A DNA stretch of 64,000 bases from the NCBI RefSeq assembly GCF_003667505.1, contig NZ_RCVJ01000043.1:23605-87604 (forward strand). The letters run 5' to 3'. Both the position numbers and the translations under genes were made by a program. Below the pieces are notes generated by a model, which searched no databases, was not told the DNA's origin, and saw only the letters and a program-made list of their open reading frames with translations. Source of the DNA: Micromonospora sp. BL4. GTDB lineage: Bacteria > Actinomycetota > Actinomycetes > Mycobacteriales > Micromonosporaceae. Below, in pieces: positions 38,067-46,778 of this stretch (positions are counted from its first letter, which is position 1; every line of letters starts with the position of its first letter).

Positions 38067-39695
38067 ATGGATGCCGTGTTCTCCGTACCCGAGCCGCGCA
38101 ACGAGCCGGTTCGCAACTACGAGCCGGGCAGCCCCGACCGGGACCGGCTCCAGCGGCGGCTGACCGAGCTCGCCGCCGAGCGCATCGACCTGCCGATGAC
38201 CATCGGCGGCGAGCAGCGGATGGCCGCCGGTGACCCGATCAACGTGGCGCAGCCGCACCGCCACGCGCACGTGCTCGGTGTGACCGCGCACGCCACCCAC
38301 GACGACGCCCGCGCCGCGATCAAGGCCGCCAAGGACGCCGCGCCGATGTGGCGGGCGCTGCCGTTCGAGGAGCGCGCCGCGATCTTCCTGCGCGCCGCCG
38401 AGCTGCTCGCCGGCCCCTGGCGGGACACGCTCAACGCCGCCACCATGCTCGGCCAGTCGAAGACCGCGATCCAGGCGGAGATCGACGCGGCGTGCGAGTT
38501 CATCGACTTCCTCCGGTTCAACGTGCACTTCGCCCGGCGCCTCCTGGAGGAGCAGCCCAGCTCGTCCGCCGGGGTCTGGAACCGCTTCGACCACCGCCCG
38601 CTGGAGGGCTTCGTCTACGCGGTCACCCCGTTCAACTTCACCGCCATCGCCGGCAACCTGCCCTCGGCGCCGGCGCTGCTCGGCAACACGGTGATCTGGA
38701 AGCCGGGCCCGACCCAGCAGTTCGCCGCGCACTTCACCATGCGGCTGTTCGAGGCCGCCGGCCTGCCGCCCGGCGTGATCAACATGGTCACCGGCCGGGG
38801 CGAGGAGGTCTCCGACGTCGTCCTCGCCGACCCGGACCTGGCCGGCATCCACTTCACCGGCTCGACCAAGGTCTTCCAGCAGCTGTGGCGGACCGTCGGC
38901 GACAACATCGCCCGCTACCGGGGCTACCCCCGCCTGGTCGGCGAGACCGGCGGCAAGGACTTCGTGGTCGCGCACACCAGCGCCGACGTCGACGCCCTGC
39001 ACACCGCGCTGATCCGCGGCGCCTACGAGTACCAGGGCCAGAAGTGCTCGGCGGCCTCGCGGGCGTACGTGCCGCGCTCGCTCTGGGAGGGTGGCCTGCG
39101 GGACCGGCTGGCCGCCACCACCGACTCGCTCACCTACGGCGACGTGGCCGACTTCAGCAACTTCGGCGGCGCGGTGATCGACGACAAGGCGTTCTCCCGG
39201 CACACCGCCGCGCTGGAGCTGATCGCCGGCGACGACACCTGCCGGGTGCTGGCCGGCGGCACCGCCGACGACTCGGTCGGGTACTTCGTCCGGCCGACGC
39301 TCTTCGAGTGCAGCGACGCCGCCCACGAGACCTTCACCACCGAGTACTTCGGGCCGATCCTGGGCGTGCACGTCTTCGACGACGCCCGCTTCGACGAGGT
39401 GGTCGCGCAGGCCGAGTCGATCGCCCCGTACGCGCTGACCGGGTCGGTGTTCGCCACCGACCGTCGGGTGATCGACGCGGTCGGCGAGCGGATGCGGTAC
39501 GCGGCCGGCAACTTCTACATCAACGACAAGCCCACCGGCGCGGTGGTCGGGCAGCAGCCCTTCGGTGGCGCCCGGGCCAGCGGCACCAACGACAAGGCGG
39601 GCTCCTGGCTCAACCTCGTCCGCTGGGTGTCGCCGCGGACGATCAAGGAGACGTTCGTGCCGCCGACCGACCACACGTACCCCCACATGGGCTGA
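38067..39695 (+). CDS. pruA: L-glutamate gamma-semialdehyde dehydrogenase
   Basis: 542 residues from the ATG at 38067, with AGGAG upstream. It oxidises glutamate-5-semialdehyde (from proline or arginine) to glutamate with NAD+. Family motifs are AVFSVPEPRNEPVRNYEPGS, LNAATMLGQSKTAIQAEIDAACE, VTPFNFTAIAGNL, IWKPGPTQQ, FTGSTKVFQQLWR, LVGETGGKDF (general base region), and GAYEYQGQKCSAASRAY with the catalytic Cys. At the end there is GARASGTNDKAGS. This matches the stand-alone P5C dehydrogenase type. No proline dehydrogenase is next to it. Confidence 0.95.
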   Translation: MDAVFSVPEPRNEPVRNYEPGSPDRDRLQRRLTELAAERIDLPMTIGGEQRMAAGDPINVAQPHRHAHVLGVTAHATHDDARAAIKAAKDAAPMWRALPFEERAAIFLRAAELLAGPWRDTLNAATMLGQSKTAIQAEIDAACEFIDFLRFNVHFARRLLEEQPSSSAGVWNRFDHRPLEGFVYAVTPFNFTAIAGNLPSAPALLGNTVIWKPGPTQQFAAHFTMRLFEAAGLPPGVINMVTGRGEEVSDVVLADPDLAGIHFTGSTKVFQQLWRTVGDNIARYRGYPRLVGETGGKDFVVAHTSADVDALHTALIRGAYEYQGQKCSAASRAYVPRSLWEGGLRDRLAATTDSLTYGDVADFSNFGGAVIDDKAFSRHTAALELIAGDDTCRVLAGGTADDSVGYFVRPTLFECSDAAHETFTTEYFGPILGVHVFDDARFDEVVAQAESIAPYALTGSVFATDRRVIDAVGERMRYAAGNFYINDKPTGAVVGQQPFGGARASGTNDKAGSWLNLVRWVSPRTIKETFVPPTDHTYPHMG

Positions 39696-39752
39696 CCGGC
39701 GACGACCGCCGGCGGCGCGCGTGGCGCTGCCGCCGGCGGTAGCCTGGCCGGG

Positions 39753-40556
39753 GTGACGCACCCCACCCCCGCGCCCGACCCCCGTTTCGGGGAGCAGGGC
39801 GGCCTGCTCACCTACAGCGACTACCTACGGTTGGCCGACCTGCTCGCCGCGCAGGTGCCGGAGTCCGACCCGGCCTCCCACGACGAACTTCTCTTCATCA
39901 CCATCCACCAGGTGTACGAGCTGTGGTTCAAGCTGCTGCTCGCCGAGCTGTCCGACGCCCGGGACCGGATGCTGGCCGGCGAGACCTACCTGCCCCGGGT
40001 TCGGCTGGAACGCTGCCACGTGGTGGAGCGGGTGCTGGTCGGCCAGGTCGACGTGATCGACACGATGACGCCGCAGGACTTCCTGGCCTTCCGCACGAAG
40101 CTCGCCCCGGCCAGCGGGTTCCAGTCGGTGCAGTTCCGGGAGATCGAGTTTCTTTCCGGGCTCAAGGACCCGGACTTCCTGCACCGGTTCCGCCGGTTGC
40201 CGCCGGCCGAACGGGAGCGCCTGGAGCGGCGGCTGGCCGAGCCGAGCCTCTGGGACGGCTTCCTGGCCGTGCTCGCCCGGGCCGGGTTCCCGGTCGGCGA
40301 CGCCGAGGCGCGCTTCGCGGCGTACGCCAGGATCGCCGCGGACCGGGAGCGGTTCGGGCCGCTCTGGGACCTCGCGGAGGCCCTGGTCGCCCACGACCAG
40401 GCATTTTCCCTGTGGCGGGCCCGGCACGTGCTGATGGCCGAGCGGCAGATCGGCACCAAGCCGGGCACCGGCGGATCGGCCGGTGGCGCCTACCTGCGCT
40501 CCCGGGTGGAGACGCGCTTCTATCCGGAATTGTGGGAGCTGCGCAGCCGGCTCTGA
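39753..40556 (+). CDS. kynA: Tryptophan 2,3-dioxygenase
   Basis: 267 residues. The heme enzyme opens the indole ring of tryptophan to N-formylkynurenine. Motifs are LTYSDYLRLADLLAAQ, the heme/substrate region HDELLFITIHQVYELWFKLLL, MTPQDFLAFRTKLAPASGFQSVQFREIEFLSG, FSLWRARHVLMAERQIGTKPGTGGSAGGAYLRS and FYPELWELR. The GTG at 39753 is preceded by TAGCCT (39740-39745) with a 7-nt gap, so the mRNA may be leaderless. Kynureninase is not in the window. Confidence 0.95.
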   Translation: MTHPTPAPDPRFGEQGGLLTYSDYLRLADLLAAQVPESDPASHDELLFITIHQVYELWFKLLLAELSDARDRMLAGETYLPRVRLERCHVVERVLVGQVDVIDTMTPQDFLAFRTKLAPASGFQSVQFREIEFLSGLKDPDFLHRFRRLPPAERERLERRLAEPSLWDGFLAVLARAGFPVGDAEARFAAYARIAADRERFGPLWDLAEALVAHDQAFSLWRARHVLMAERQIGTKPGTGGSAGGAYLRSRVETRFYPELWELRSRL

Positions 40557-40698
40557 GCGGGTCGCCGCGACCGGTCCCGCGATCCATCGATAGTCCTCAA
40601 CGGACAGTCTGCCGCCGACAGTGCACATAGGAAGTCCTGTCGGGTGGCAAACCGTCAAATCCTGGACGCCGCGAGCGCAAAGTGGCAGCGTAGTGGGC

Positions 40699-41214
40699 AT
40701 GGCGGATTCCGGAGTCAACCCCACGGCGGCGGCCCTGCTCGGGCTGCTCCATGAGGGTCCCATGACAGGCGGCCAGTTGATGGCCGCCGCTGAGCGCCGG
40801 TTGGCGCCGTACTGGTCGATGACCCGCAGCCAGGTCTACCGCGAGTTGCCGGTGCTGGCCGAGCGGGGCTTTGTGCGGCTCGGCAAGCCGGGGCCGCGGA
40901 TGAGCCAGCCGTACTCGCTCACCGCCAGTGGGAAACGGACATTTTCCCGCTGGCTGACGGAGAACCCGGGGCGCGACACCATCCGCAACCCGATAGCGCT
41001 CCGGATGGCGTTCGGCGAGTTGCACTCCGCCAGCCAGCTCAAGAGCTTGTACGCCTCCGCCAACGAATACCACACCGAGGCCCTGGCCCAGGTGCGGGAA
41101 CAGGTCAAGAACGCCAAACGGGACGGGGAGACGTACGACGCCAGCGCGCTGGAGTTCGCCGTCGCCTACCACCGGGCGGCCCTGTCGTGGCTGAAGTCCG
41201 CCCCCGTCGGGTGA
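40699..41214 (+). CDS. PadR family transcriptional regulator
   Basis: 171 residues from the ATG at 40699 (MADSGVNPTAAALLGLLHEGPMTGGQLMAAAERRLAPYW), with the PadR winged helix SMTRSQVYRELPVLAERGFVRLGKPGPRMSQPYSLTASGKRTFSRWL and a C-terminal helical dimerisation part (ALRMAFGELHSASQLKSLYASANEYHTEAL). PadR proteins repress efflux or stress genes and sense phenolics or drugs; the target is unknown. A CTGTCGG-GT-GGCAAAC element (40637-40652) lies 46 bp upstream, similar to the paired elements near 35.6-35.9 kb. Confidence 0.88.
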   Translation: MADSGVNPTAAALLGLLHEGPMTGGQLMAAAERRLAPYWSMTRSQVYRELPVLAERGFVRLGKPGPRMSQPYSLTASGKRTFSRWLTENPGRDTIRNPIALRMAFGELHSASQLKSLYASANEYHTEALAQVREQVKNAKRDGETYDASALEFAVAYHRAALSWLKSAPVG

Positions 41215-41264
41215 TCGTCGGCGGGTTCGCGCATAGGGAACGAGCTGCTCCGCCCACGGCACAG

Positions 41265-41270
41265 TACCCT
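41265..41270 (+). promoter_or_regulatory. Leaderless -10 box of prfB
   Basis: TACCCT ends eight bases before the GTG at 41279, and no Shine-Dalgarno is present. This fits a leaderless start and supports 41279 over the TTG at 41270. Confidence 0.4.
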
Positions 41271-41278
41271 TGTCTGTC

Positions 41279-42400
41279 GTGACCGCTGCCGATTACGCCG
41301 AACAGCTCAAGGAACTCGACGCCACCCTGCGAAACATCGAGGCCGTCCTCAACCTTGACCGTCTGCACGAGGACAAGGCCCGGCTGGAGGAGGAGGCTTC
41401 CGCCCCCGACCTGTGGGACGACCAGGCCAAGGCTCAGCAGGTGACCTCGCAGCTGTCGTACGTCAACGGCGAGATCAGCAAGCTGGGCAGCCTGCGCGCT
41501 CAGCTCGACGACGCCCAGGTGCTGCTGGAGCTGGCCGAGGCCGAGTCCGACCCGGGCGTGCTGACCGAGGTCGAATCGGAGATCACCGGGCTGACCAAGG
41601 CCATCCAGGAGATGGAGGTCCGCACCCTGCTCTCCGGCGAGTACGACTCCCGGGAGGCGTTGATCGCCATCCGGGCCGGGGCGGGCGGCGTGGACGCGGC
41701 GGACTTCGCCGAGATGCTGCTGCGGATGTACCTGCGCTGGGCGGAGCGGCACGGATACCCGACGGAGGTCTACGAGACCTCGTACGCCGAGGAGGCGGGC
41801 CTGAAGTCGGCCACCTTCGCGGTGAAGGTGCCCTACGCGTACGGCACGCTCAGCGTCGAGTCGGGGACCCACCGGCTGGTCCGGATCAGCCCGTTCGACA
41901 ACCAGGGCCGCCGGCAGACCAGCTTCGCCGGCGTGGAGGTCCTGCCGGTCACCGAGCAGACCGACCACATCGACATCCCGGAGAACGAGGTACGGGTCGA
42001 CGTCTACCGTTCCTCCGGTCCGGGCGGGCAGAGCGTCAACACCACCGACTCGGCGGTCCGGCTCACCCACATTCCGACCGGCATCGTGGTGACCTGCCAG
42101 AACGAGAAGTCCCAGCTCCAGAACAAGGCCTCCGCCCTGCGGGTGCTCCAGGCTCGGCTGCTGGAGCGCAAGCGCCAGGAGGAGCAGGCCAAGCTGGAGG
42201 GGCTCAAGGAGAACGCCGCCGGCTCGTGGGGCGACCAGATGCGCTCCTACGTCCTGCACCCGTATCAGATGGTGAAGGATCTCCGAACCGAGCAGGAGAC
42301 CGGCAATCCGAGCGCCGTCTTCGACGGCGAGTTGGACGGCTTCATCGAAGCCGGTATCCGCTGGCGCAAGCAGCGCCAGCTCGCCGGCGACGGTGCGTGA
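41279..42400 (+). CDS. prfB: Peptide chain release factor 2
   Basis: 373 residues. RF2 releases peptides at UGA and UAA. The stop-codon reading motif SPF is in [18 protein letters not shown] and the catalytic GGQ is at 249-251 in [18 protein letters not shown]. The frame is continuous: the programmed +1 frameshift found in E. coli prfB is absent. The start at GTG 41279 ([10 protein letters not shown]) is chosen because a TACCCT box sits 8 bp upstream; an in-frame TTG at 41270 is possible. Next genes are ftsE, ftsX, smpB and tmRNA, the conserved actinobacterial order. Confidence 0.95.
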   Translation: MTAADYAEQLKELDATLRNIEAVLNLDRLHEDKARLEEEASAPDLWDDQAKAQQVTSQLSYVNGEISKLGSLRAQLDDAQVLLELAEAESDPGVLTEVESEITGLTKAIQEMEVRTLLSGEYDSREALIAIRAGAGGVDAADFAEMLLRMYLRWAERHGYPTEVYETSYAEEAGLKSATFAVKVPYAYGTLSVESGTHRLVRISPFDNQGRRQTSFAGVEVLPVTEQTDHIDIPENEVRVDVYRSSGPGGQSVNTTDSAVRLTHIPTGIVVTCQNEKSQLQNKASALRVLQARLLERKRQEEQAKLEGLKENAAGSWGDQMRSYVLHPYQMVKDLRTEQETGNPSAVFDGELDGFIEAGIRWRKQRQLAGDGA

Positions 42401-42482
42401 TCACTCGCGGGCGGAGCGCGTCGTCGATCTCCCGGTTAGCCCCTAATTCGAGGACGCGCACCGTCTGTGCGGGGCGTGGGGC

Positions 42483-42510
42483 TTGGCTCTGTCGTCACAC
42501 CGCGTAGACT
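42483..42510 (+). promoter_or_regulatory. Leaderless promoter of ftsE
   Basis: TTGGCT (42483-42488) and TAGACT (42505-42510) are 16 bp apart, and TAGACT ends eight bases before the GTG at 42519. No ribosome-binding site lies between, so ftsE is probably translated from a leaderless mRNA. Confidence 0.5.
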
Positions 42511-42518
42511 CACCACCC

Positions 42519-43199
42519 GTGATTCAGCTTGAGCAAGTGACGAAGACGTACCCGAAGGCGTCCCGGCCTTCGCTCGACAACGTGTCCGTCTCGATCGAGA
42601 AGGGCGAGTTCGTCTTCTTCATCGGTCCATCCGGCTCCGGCAAGTCCACGATCATCAAAATGCTGCTGCACGAGGTCGCCCCCAACAAGGGGCGCGTCGT
42701 CGTCAACGGCAAGGACGTCACCTCGATGCGCTCCTGGAAGCGACCCCACTTCCGGCGCTCGATCGGCTGCGTCTTCCAGGACTTCCGGCTGCTGCCGAAC
42801 CGCACCGCGTACGAGAACGTGGCGTTCGCCCTTGAGGTGATCGGCAAGACCAAGGCGGTTGCCCGTCGGGTCGTGCCGGAGGTGCTGGAGCTGGTCGGGC
42901 TCGGTGGCAAGGAGCACCGCTACCCGCACGAGCTCTCCGGTGGTGAGCAGCAGCGGGTCGCCGTGGCCCGGGCGTTCGTGAACCGTCCGCTGATCCTCCT
43001 GGCGGACGAGCCCACGGGAAACCTGGACCCGGACACCTCGATCGAGATCATGCGTCTGCTGGACCGGATCAACCGCACCGGCACGACCGTCGTGATGGTC
43101 ACCCACGACTCCAACATCGTGAACCAGATGCGCCGCCGCGTCGTAGAGATTGAGAGCGGTCGCATCGTCCGTGACCAGGCCCGCGGCGTTTACGGGTGA
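42519..43199 (+). CDS. ftsE: Cell division ATP-binding protein FtsE
   Basis: 226 residues from GTG 42519 ([17 protein letters not shown]). ABC ATPase with Walker [21 protein letters not shown]-loop [13 protein letters not shown], signature [20 protein letters not shown], Walker [15 protein letters not shown], and H-loop VTHDSNIV. It forms a complex with FtsX and activates peptidoglycan hydrolases at the division septum. The length equals the usual FtsE length. Confidence 0.96.
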   Translation: MIQLEQVTKTYPKASRPSLDNVSVSIEKGEFVFFIGPSGSGKSTIIKMLLHEVAPNKGRVVVNGKDVTSMRSWKRPHFRRSIGCVFQDFRLLPNRTAYENVAFALEVIGKTKAVARRVVPEVLELVGLGGKEHRYPHELSGGEQQRVAVARAFVNRPLILLADEPTGNLDPDTSIEIMRLLDRINRTGTTVVMVTHDSNIVNQMRRRVVEIESGRIVRDQARGVYG

Positions 43200-43266
43200 G
43201 CCGGCGCTCCACCCCTGCGCAGCCTGACGACGAACACTTCATGCCGGAGACCCGGAGGAACCCCCG

Positions 43267-44142
43267 ATGCGCGTGAAATACGTCCTGTCCGAGGTACTGG
43301 TCGGACTGTGGCGCAACGTGACCATGACCATCGCGATGATCATCACGATGGCGGTCTCGCTGACCATGCTCGGCGCCAGCGGTCTCATGTACCGCCAGGT
43401 CGACGACATGAAGGACCTCTACTACAAGAACATCCAAGTCTCGATCTTCCTCAAGACCGACGTGACCGACGAGCAGCGCGAGCAGATGGACGCGAAGCTC
43501 AAGTCCGACCCGCTGGTCAGCGAGGTCATCTACGTCGACAAGGCCGAGGCGTACAAGCGGTTCCAGGAGATGTTCCAGGACGCGCCGGATCTGATCAGCG
43601 CCGTCAAGGAGGACAGCCTTCCGCCGTCGTTCCGGATCAAGCTGAACAACCCGGAGCAGTACAAGAACATCTACGACCAGTACAAGGACACCGAGGGCGT
43701 CGACGAGATCATCGACCAGAGCCGACTACTGGACAAGGTCTTCAACATCCTCACCGCGATCCAGAACATCGCCCTGGCCGCCGCCATCGTGATGGCGGTC
43801 GCCGCCCTGCTGCTGGTCGCCAACACCATTCAGGTGGCCGCGTACAGCAAGCGGCGTGAGGTGGCGGTCATGAAGCTCGTCGGCGCCTCCAACTGGTTCA
43901 TCCAGGCGCCGTTCGTGCTGGAGGCCGTGGTGGCCGGCCTGATCGGCTCGTTGCTCGCACTGGTCGCCCTGATAGCGGCGAAGTATCTGCTCTTCGACGG
44001 GTCGCTCAAGGCCCTGGAGGGCCTGCTGTCGCCGGTCAGCTGGGGCGACCTCCTGTTCGTCTTCCCGCTGATGGCCGGCGTCGGTGGCCTCATCAGCGCC
44101 GCCACCGCCTGGACCACGCTCCGCTTCTACCTGCGGGTGTAG
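43267..44142 (+). CDS. ftsX: Cell division protein FtsX
   Basis: 291 residues. TM1 lies at about 18-40, an extracellular loop of about 130 residues (QVDDMKDLYYKNIQVSIFLKTDVTDEQREQ..., SDPLVSEVIYVDKAEAYKRFQEMF) follows, and then three TM helices near 165-190, 210-240 and 260-285. This is the FtsX topology, which relays FtsE ATP hydrolysis to periplasmic cell-wall hydrolases. The ATG follows CGGAGGAACCC. Followed by a strong terminator. Confidence 0.96.
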   Translation: MRVKYVLSEVLVGLWRNVTMTIAMIITMAVSLTMLGASGLMYRQVDDMKDLYYKNIQVSIFLKTDVTDEQREQMDAKLKSDPLVSEVIYVDKAEAYKRFQEMFQDAPDLISAVKEDSLPPSFRIKLNNPEQYKNIYDQYKDTEGVDEIIDQSRLLDKVFNILTAIQNIALAAAIVMAVAALLLVANTIQVAAYSKRREVAVMKLVGASNWFIQAPFVLEAVVAGLIGSLLALVALIAAKYLLFDGSLKALEGLLSPVSWGDLLFVFPLMAGVGGLISAATAWTTLRFYLRV

Positions 44143-44173
44143 CGACCGTACGGGTCGTCCCGTCGTCTCCCGG

Positions 44174-44213
44174 GGACCCTCCCGCGCCGGAAATAAACGG
44201 CGCGGGAGGGTCC
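44174..44213 (+). terminator. Terminator after ftsX
   Basis: GGACCCTCCCGCGCCG (44174-44189), loop GAAATAAA, CGGCGCGGGAGGGTCC (44198-44213), a perfect 16-bp stem followed by TTGTCATT. It ends the ftsEX transcript 31 nt after the ftsX stop. Confidence 0.9.
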
Positions 44214-44282
44214 TTGTCATTCAGGTAGCATGATCGGTTGTCCGGCCGGGGTGACCCCGGTGGCGGATGATCAGGAGAGGGG

Positions 44283-44771
44283 GTGGCGCCGATGCCACGG
44301 GAAAAGGGGCGCAAGGTGGTCGCCTCCAACAAGAAGGCACGCCACGACTACTCGATCCTCGACACGTACGAGGCGGGCATGGCGTTGACCGGCACCGAGG
44401 TCAAGTCGCTACGGGCCGGGCGGGCGTCGCTCGTGGACGCGTTCGCCCAGGAGCGCGACGGCGAGTTGTACCTGCACGCGATGCACATCCCGGAGTACAC
44501 CCAGGGCACCTGGACCAACCATGAGCCCCGGCGTACCCGCAAGCTGTTGCTCAACCGTGGAGAGATCGACAAGCTCGTCGGCAAGACCCGCGAGGGTGGT
44601 CTGACGATCGTCCCGCTCCAGGTCTACTTCTCCGACGGCTGGGCCAAGGTGGAGATCGCCCTGGCCAAGGGCAAGAAGGCGTACGACAAGCGCCAGGACC
44701 TCGCCAAGCGGGACGCGGACCGGGAGATCGCCCGGGTCAGTGGCCGGCGCGGCAAGGGAATGGACGACTAG
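44283..44771 (+). CDS. smpB: tmRNA-binding protein SmpB
   Basis: 162 residues. SmpB carries tmRNA to stalled ribosomes. Family patterns are [68 protein letters not shown], and the basic tail [24 protein letters not shown]. The GTG at 44283 is chosen because AGGAG lies 5 bases before it; an ATG at 44292 is the alternative. The tmRNA gene itself follows 105 bp downstream. Confidence 0.95.
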   Translation: MAPMPREKGRKVVASNKKARHDYSILDTYEAGMALTGTEVKSLRAGRASLVDAFAQERDGELYLHAMHIPEYTQGTWTNHEPRRTRKLLLNRGEIDKLVGKTREGGLTIVPLQVYFSDGWAKVEIALAKGKKAYDKRQDLAKRDADREIARVSGRRGKGMDD

Positions 44772-44876
44772 ATCGTCCCGTTTGTCCGGGTCGCCGCGCC
44801 GGCCCGGGGCTCGGGATGAAACCCGTTGCGGCAGGCGTTAGGCTTGTCAGTGCCGCCAACATCGGCGGCCCGTCGA

Positions 44877-45252
44877 GGGGGTGACTGGTTTCGACTTCGT
44901 ACGCAGCGACAGGGGAAGCGAGCCGAGGAAGCCGACGTCGTCTCGAGAATCGGTCGTCGGAAACTTATAAGCGCCAAGAACAATCGCGCTGACTTCGCTC
45001 TCGCCGCCTGAGGCGAGTAGCTAAGTCTGTCGGCCTGGGAACGCCTTCGTCCCAGTAGCCGGCATCAGCTAGAAGGCTGGCCAATCGGACCCGGTCGCGG
45101 GGTCCGTGCGGCGAGATCAATCAGCGACTGGGCCCGTCACACCAACTTGCTCGCGTGAGCGGTGGGGCCGAGTAGAGGCACAGCGAGCTGCGCTCGGAGA
45201 AGCCCTGACAAACCGGCGAAGGACCCGGGTTCGATTCCCGGCACCTCCACCA
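44877..45252 (+). ncRNA. ssrA: Transfer-messenger RNA
   Basis: The 5' end GGGGGTGACTGGTTTCGAC pairs with the 3' end CACCTCC plus A and CCA (45242-45252), and GGTTCGATTCC forms the T arm. The tag frame starts at GCC (44973) and stops at TGA (45009-45011), encoding AKNNRADFALAA. A tag ending in ALAA is the degradation signal seen across bacteria. Pseudoknot regions are GC-rich. Rescue of stalled ribosomes with SmpB, encoded just upstream. Confidence 0.96.
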
Positions 45253-45261
45253 CCTCGAAAG

Positions 45262-45295
45262 CGATGCGCCCCGGCCCACCGGCCGGGGCGCATCG
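45262..45295 (+). terminator. Terminator after ssrA
   Basis: CGATGCGCCCCGGCC (45262-45276), loop CACC, GGCCGGGGCGCATCG (45281-45295), a perfect 15-bp stem ten bases after the tmRNA 3' end. Confidence 0.9.
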
Positions 45296-45383
45296 TCGTA
45301 TCCGGGGTCGCACGGCTGCCGTGCAGTCATCCCGCCGGGTGCCGGGACGCGGCCGGCGGCCCGGTTCGCCTACGCTGCCGACT

Positions 45384-46076
45384 GTGCGGAGCGAGCAACT
45401 GCGTCTGTCGGTCGGCGCGTCACCCGGCCAGCGCACCGTCTCGGTGCTGGCCGGCGTGTTCGTCGTCGCGGTCAGCGCCGCGTTCGTGGTGCTGCCCCTG
45501 GTCGCGGACGGGCTGCTGCGCCAGCTGACCGGCCCGGGCGACGGGTTCGCCTCCTATGAGGAGGCCCGCGACCTGCCGCCCGGAATGCTGCCGCCCGCGC
45601 TGCGGGACTCCGGCGGCGGTGGCGGCTGGGACCAGGGCGGTTCCGGCCGGCTCCTCGGGCTCTGCGGGCTGCCGTTCGCCCTGCTCGGCGTCTACCTGGT
45701 GCTGCGGGTGCTGCGGACGGCCGCCTGGCTGGACGGCAGTCGGGTGCGGGTGTGCGGCGCGTTCGGCAGCCGCACCGTCGACCTCGCCACCGCCCGGATC
45801 GACGCTGGGACGACGGCGGCGTTCGGCGAGGCGGGGGACGACGACCCGTGGGCGCGGGGACGCCGGGCCTCGGCGATCGTCGCCACCGACCGCGACAGTG
45901 GACGGCGGATCACCGTTCCCCTGTTCGGTATGGGGCTGCCCACCCTGCCCCCGTCCGAGCTGCGGGCGCTGGCCGACGCGATCACCACCGGTCGCCCCAC
46001 CGACGGCCGGGACGGCGACGCGCATGCGGCCGCCCGCGCGCTGCGTCGCCTCGCGGAGCACCCACTCGACGGCTGA
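45384..46076 (+). CDS. Two-TM membrane protein
   Basis: 230 residues from the GTG at 45384 (VRSEQLRLSVG). There are TM helices at about 17-43 (VSVLAGVFVVAVSAAFVVLPLV) and 93-117 (LLGLCGLPFALLGVYLVLRVL). Between them lies a ~50-residue outside loop rich in Gly. A C-terminal soluble part (ASAIVATDRDSGRRITVPLFGMGLPTLPPSELRALADAI) resembles membrane-associated PH-like domains of hypothetical actinobacterial proteins. TACGCT ends seven bases before the GTG, so it may be leaderless. Confidence 0.6.
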   Translation: MRSEQLRLSVGASPGQRTVSVLAGVFVVAVSAAFVVLPLVADGLLRQLTGPGDGFASYEEARDLPPGMLPPALRDSGGGGGWDQGGSGRLLGLCGLPFALLGVYLVLRVLRTAAWLDGSRVRVCGAFGSRTVDLATARIDAGTTAAFGEAGDDDPWARGRRASAIVATDRDSGRRITVPLFGMGLPTLPPSELRALADAITTGRPTDGRDGDAHAAARALRRLAEHPLDG

Positions 46077-46210
46077 GCGGCGTACCGGTGGGGCGGGCGG
46101 GACCTGTGCGGCAGGTGGGGCTAAAGAGGCGGCCAGAGGCCCTGGACAGGGGCGGACGGGCGGGTTCACCATCGCGGTATGCGGTAGCAGCGCAAGCGCG
46201 GGAGGTGCCC

Positions 46211-46726
46211 ATGGTCACCGGTCCGGTTCAGCAGTCGTCAGTTGTCGCCCGGCCGTTCGCCGGGCCACCGCATCCGGCCAGCCTCCCCGATGAGCGTCAG
46301 TGCGCCGCGCCGCCCGGTGACCCGCACCCGGCGGGGCTCGCCGGTGACCTGCACGCGCTCGCCCGGGCGGTCGCCGCAGCGCCGACCGAGGCGCGCTGGC
46401 GCGAACGCGTGCTGCTGCGGCTACGCCCCGTCGGGCAGAGCTTCACCGAGCACGTCCAGGTCACCGAGGGTCCGGCCGGGCTCTATCGGGAACTGCTCAC
46501 CCATGCGCCCCGGCTCTACCACGGGGTCCGGCTGCTGACCCGGGAGCACACCGCGATCGGCGGGGCGCTCCTGGCCGTGCAGCGGGTCGCCGAGCAGTCC
46601 GAGGCCAGCCCGGACGAGCTGCGCCACCGGGCCGCGTACCTGCTGCGGACGCTGGCGCGGCATCGGCGGCGCGGCGCGGATCTGCTCTGGCAGGCGTACC
46701 AGATGGATCTGGGCGGCGAGACCTGA
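46211..46726 (+). CDS. Hypothetical helical protein
   Basis: 171 residues from the ATG at 46211, preceded by GGGAGGTG. The first 45 residues are Pro-rich; the rest looks helical (ALARAVAAAPTEARWRERVLLRLRPVGQSFTEHVQVTEGPAGLYRELLTHAPRLYHGVRLLTREHTAIGGALLAVQRVAEQ). Repeated His and Glu suggest a hemerythrin-like or metal-binding bundle, but no clear motif supports it. No family was recognised. It is followed by the frameshifted lipoprotein in the same direction. Confidence 0.6.
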   Translation: MVTGPVQQSSVVARPFAGPPHPASLPDERQCAAPPGDPHPAGLAGDLHALARAVAAAPTEARWRERVLLRLRPVGQSFTEHVQVTEGPAGLYRELLTHAPRLYHGVRLLTREHTAIGGALLAVQRVAEQSEASPDELRHRAAYLLRTLARHRRRGADLLWQAYQMDLGGET

Positions 46727-46778
46727 GCGGGCCCGCCCCGGGCGGGAACCGGGGCGTCGGTGGACACGTCGAACCGGC

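Noticed and set aside
41279..42400. Programmed +1 frameshift in prfB
   Set aside because: The frame runs unbroken through the usual site; no internal UGA is present near codon 25.
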